From Nosema muscidifuracis (Eukaryota; Microsporidia; Nosematidae): a stretch of 64,000 nt of DNA. The position numbers and the translations under genes are program-made. The DNA lies in contig JAIOKI010000008.1 of the NCBI GenBank assembly GCA_028335825.1, positions 124,001 to 188,000 of the forward strand, in the 5' to 3' direction. This document shows positions 61,486 through 64,000 of the stretch, one piece after another; position 1 is the stretch's first letter, and each line of letters begins with the position of its first letter. The notes beneath the pieces are model-generated. The model did no database searches. It had not been told where the DNA came from and saw nothing but the letters and a program-made list of their open reading frames with translations.

Positions 61486-62280
61486 TTAAATTTTAGAATC
61501 AACTTCATTTAGATAAGTATCTTTTTTAGAATTTCTCCTAAATATTTTATAAGCTATAAACCCTAAGATAGAAATAATCATAGCAGAAACACAAAGCCCA
61601 GTATAAGATATCAACTCAACATTATTATCATGTGAAATATATTCACCACTTGATAAAGGTAATCTTATTATACCTTGTAAATCTTCAAAAGTTACATCAA
61701 TTTCAGTAAACCCAACTATCTCTTCAATTTCATTAATTTGATTCCTAAAATCAAGATTCATACAATGATTTAATAAAACAGGGTTAAATCTTAAATCTAA
61801 ACATTTTATATCATTTCCACAGTCATCTTTTAATTCATACGCAGCGCATTTAAGTTTTTCAAAACTATTTGGAACATCCAAACATAAATCATAAATATAA
61901 TTTTGTATACTCTCTTTCGTATTTTTAAGTAGATTAATACTATCAGTTTCATACATAACACCGTCAATTACTCTTACATTAAACATTTTGCATGGTAAAT
62001 AATTTTGAGAGATATATAAATTATCAAGATCAACTTTATGACAAGTAGTATCGAAATTAATGTCAATAAAAGAATCAGCCAAACAATTCTGATCACATTT
62101 ACACATTTGCTTAGTAAACTTGACCAAGCATTTAGGGTAATGTTCTAAAATACTTTGTAGTTCATTAGTATTTGCTATCATATTCTCATTAATCGATAAA
62201 CATAATTCATTATATTTATCCATAAATTTTGATCTCCATTCTTTAAAGTCCACTGTCTTATTTGTTGAAACTTCATTCAT
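61486..62280 (-). CDS. Cysteine-rich membrane protein, paralog 2 of the 58.5/62-kb pair
   Basis: A 264-residue paralog of 58152-58982. Shared landmarks are FKEWRSKFMDKY, YPKCLVKFTKQMCKCDQNCL, INFDTTCHKVDLDNLYISQN, YELKDDCGNDIKCLDL, INEIEEIVGF and IIRLPLSSGEY, with 11 to 12 cysteines in the same places. The membrane helix (about residues 232-250, GLCVSAMIISILGFIAYKIF) and basic tail are at the same position. It also lacks an N-terminal signal peptide. CCC at 62289-62291 lies eight bases upstream of the ATG. Identity is moderate (roughly half over the cysteine-rich core by eye), well above that of the other pairs. Function unknown. Confidence 0.74.
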   Translation of the reverse strand: MNEVSTNKTVDFKEWRSKFMDKYNELCLSINENMIANTNELQSILEHYPKCLVKFTKQMCKCDQNCLADSFIDINFDTTCHKVDLDNLYISQNYLPCKMFNVRVIDGVMYETDSINLLKNTKESIQNYIYDLCLDVPNSFEKLKCAAYELKDDCGNDIKCLDLRFNPVLLNHCMNLDFRNQINEIEEIVGFTEIDVTFEDLQGIIRLPLSSGEYISHDNNVELISYTGLCVSAMIISILGFIAYKIFRRNSKKDTYLNEVDSKI

Positions 62281-64000
62281 CTAAAAGAGGGTATTTTTTT
62301 ATATTTATCTTTTTTTCAAAAAAATTGTATTAATTAAAAAAAAATATTAAAAGATTTTTTTATGATAAAATTTTATATAACAAATGTTACAACATTAAAT
62401 TTTTTTATTTTTCTTATAAATTAAATTTAATTAAAGTCATTAATTATTTTTTATGAAATAATTACTAAAATATATTATATTAAATTTTTAGGTAATTAAA
62501 ATTTGAATATTTCTTAAATTTTATGAAAGACATTATATAAAAATACATACATACTCGAAATAAATTATTATATTTCCAAAATGTTAGAGCTTGACCTGAT
62601 ATACTAAAATATCATTTTTATAAATTAAAATACAAATTTATTGAATTTAAATAAACAAATAAAACTATCATTTCAGACACTAAATTTTTTATTGAATCAT
62701 TTATTTTACTAAGAGTTTTATCAACATAAACTTTAAAGTAGACTTGAGATTAAAATTTATATTATAATTTGATAAAAAATTAAGTATTTTTTTATAAAAA
62801 TATTTTATTTCTATTTTAGCTCAATATTAAAATTTCTTATTAATATTCTCTTGATAAATTATTTTCCTAATGTCTTTTAAAAATTTAATTTATTTAATAT
62901 TTTTAAGTTCAAAAGTTATTCATAATGTTGTAACGACAATCTGTTAAAAATATTTTAATTTTTAATTAGTTTATAAAATATGCTTTTTGATACTCTAACA
63001 ATGCCTAGTATATATTTTTTTAATAATTTAATTATTGATTCAGATTTATTATAAATTACGCAAATATATTGAATGAATTATTACTAATCATATTTATTTA
63101 GTAGCATTGATAACAATTGTTAAAGTAGAATGTTTGTTTTTGATAATTAAAAAATACGTAATTAAATTTAAATTTGATCTTTTAAAATGAAGGTGATGAA
63201 ACTTAGATAGAAATAATAAAATCTTGACCAATTAGTTTTTCTCATTTCTAAAGACTAAAAGAAAAAAATTACCAATTAATATACAATTTAGCTAGGTATT
63301 ATTTTTTTTTATTCATTAACACAATACCTTATCTTAAATTTAATAAGTATTAGTATTTTTGACTCTATGTTATTTATAAAGGATCTTAAAGATTATTCTT
63401 GGCTTCTATTTAATATATGTCTATATTTGGCAATTTAACTTTATCTACATTTTAAAAGAACATTGGTAGTTTGTTAAAGTACCGTTTACGATACTATACG
63501 GTATTTTCCTGAATTTATACTATTATAAAAAAGTTGAGTAAAACAATTATATTCAATAGCTACTAATCATAATCTTATTTACAAAGTAAAATTTTTATTC
63601 AAGTTATAAATTTATTTATAATAATTTACTTTTGATAAATAAAGTTGTTCTATTGCTTATAAATTTATTTTTAGAATTTTTAACATATTCATCACGTAAT
63701 TAAAAATTTTAATTTGTATTTAAAAAGGGTTTTACTATTTTTAAAAAAAAAGACTTGACAATATCAAATATTTAATATTATATTATGGTATATTATGTTA
63801 AGCATTAATAACTGATAAAATAATACTATTCTTTTATATATATGCTTATTCTTGTATAAAATAGTATTCTTATTTAAGAGGATTTAAGTAATTTTTTTAA
63901 TCTATAATCAATACTATTACGAATTTTTCAATTTATTTAATTTAAATCTAAAAGACATAATACATGTACTAAAATTAATTCATTGTTAAAAGTAACAAAA
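62281..64000. other. 1.7-kb gene-free right end
   Basis: AT-rich DNA without a supported gene or tandem array. A small hairpin, TACCGT with a 12-nt loop and ACGGTA, lies at 63480-63503 and stands out by its G and C content. No telomere-like repeat is present. Confidence 0.5.

Noticed and set aside
1-64000. CRISPR array or bacterial operon interpretation
   Set aside because: The tandem arrays are AT-rich with no spacers, and the genes (Rab, exocyst, exosome, P4-ATPase, DEAD-box eIF4A) are eukaryotic.
62281-64000. Possible chromosome end
   Set aside because: No telomeric or subtelomeric repeat is present.

Overview
The window looks like a piece of a microsporidian nuclear genome, most likely from the Nosema/Vairimorpha group. 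The DNA is extremely AT-rich. Genes are intronless and compact, on both strands. Conserved eukaryotic housekeeping proteins are shortened or padded with asparagine-rich runs. In about 26 of some 33 genes a CCC (or CCCC) motif lies within roughly 20 bases upstream of the start codon, the initiation signal known from microsporidia. I used it to choose several start codons. Gene density is low for a microsporidian: many intergenic gaps of 0.5-2.5 kb are filled with AT-rich tandem repeats.

Layout. 1-7.5 kb: housekeeping block (PP2A scaffold subunit, exosome RRP40, a Rab GTPase, a WD40 protein, a ricin-B-like secreted protein, one unknown). 9-15 kb: two tandem paralogous secreted proteins, a tRNA-Val(AAC), a small gene resembling RNA polymerase III subunit RPC4, and a 524-residue secreted protein. 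15-22 kb: a broken Ty3/gypsy-type LTR element with two 111-bp LTRs, followed by an AIG1/FAR-17a-like membrane hydrolase gene, a STE24 CAAX protease gene and a third LTR copy in the same orientation. 22.5-30 kb: NEO1-type P4-ATPase, eIF4A-like helicase, exocyst SEC8. 31-37 kb: two large secreted paralogs sharing a gene-converted core. 37-42 kb: PER1/PGAP3, a 34-residue microprotein, two type I membrane paralogs and a zinc-finger protein. 43.7-50.5 kb: a 2285-residue secreted, repeat-rich protein. 50.8-57.7 kb: amino acid transporter, small genes (one DAD1-like), NTH1 with an in-frame stop, a TPR gene lacking an ATG, an unknown gene and a frameshifted TSR3. 58-62 kb: two cysteine-rich membrane paralogs. 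The right 1.7 kb has no gene I can support.

How it fits together. Two kinds of content alternate. Conserved core genes serve membrane traffic and lipid handling (Rab, SEC8, P4-ATPase, PER1, STE24) and RNA metabolism (RRP40, TSR3, eIF4A). Lineage-specific secreted or membrane proteins occur as local paralog pairs (9.1/10.4, 31.6/35.5, 39/40.7 and 58.5/62 kb), the pattern expected of fast-evolving surface or host-directed proteins.

The most unusual structures are four. First, an LTR bracket of about 6.9 kb encloses two host genes, and the DNA outside the two outer LTRs matches. Second, a sharply bounded 630-bp conversion tract joins two secreted paralogs. Third, three damaged or atypical conserved genes cluster within 4.2 kb (53.5-57.7 kb). 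Fourth, there is the giant repeat protein. All product names come from motif recognition by eye; no database search was possible.
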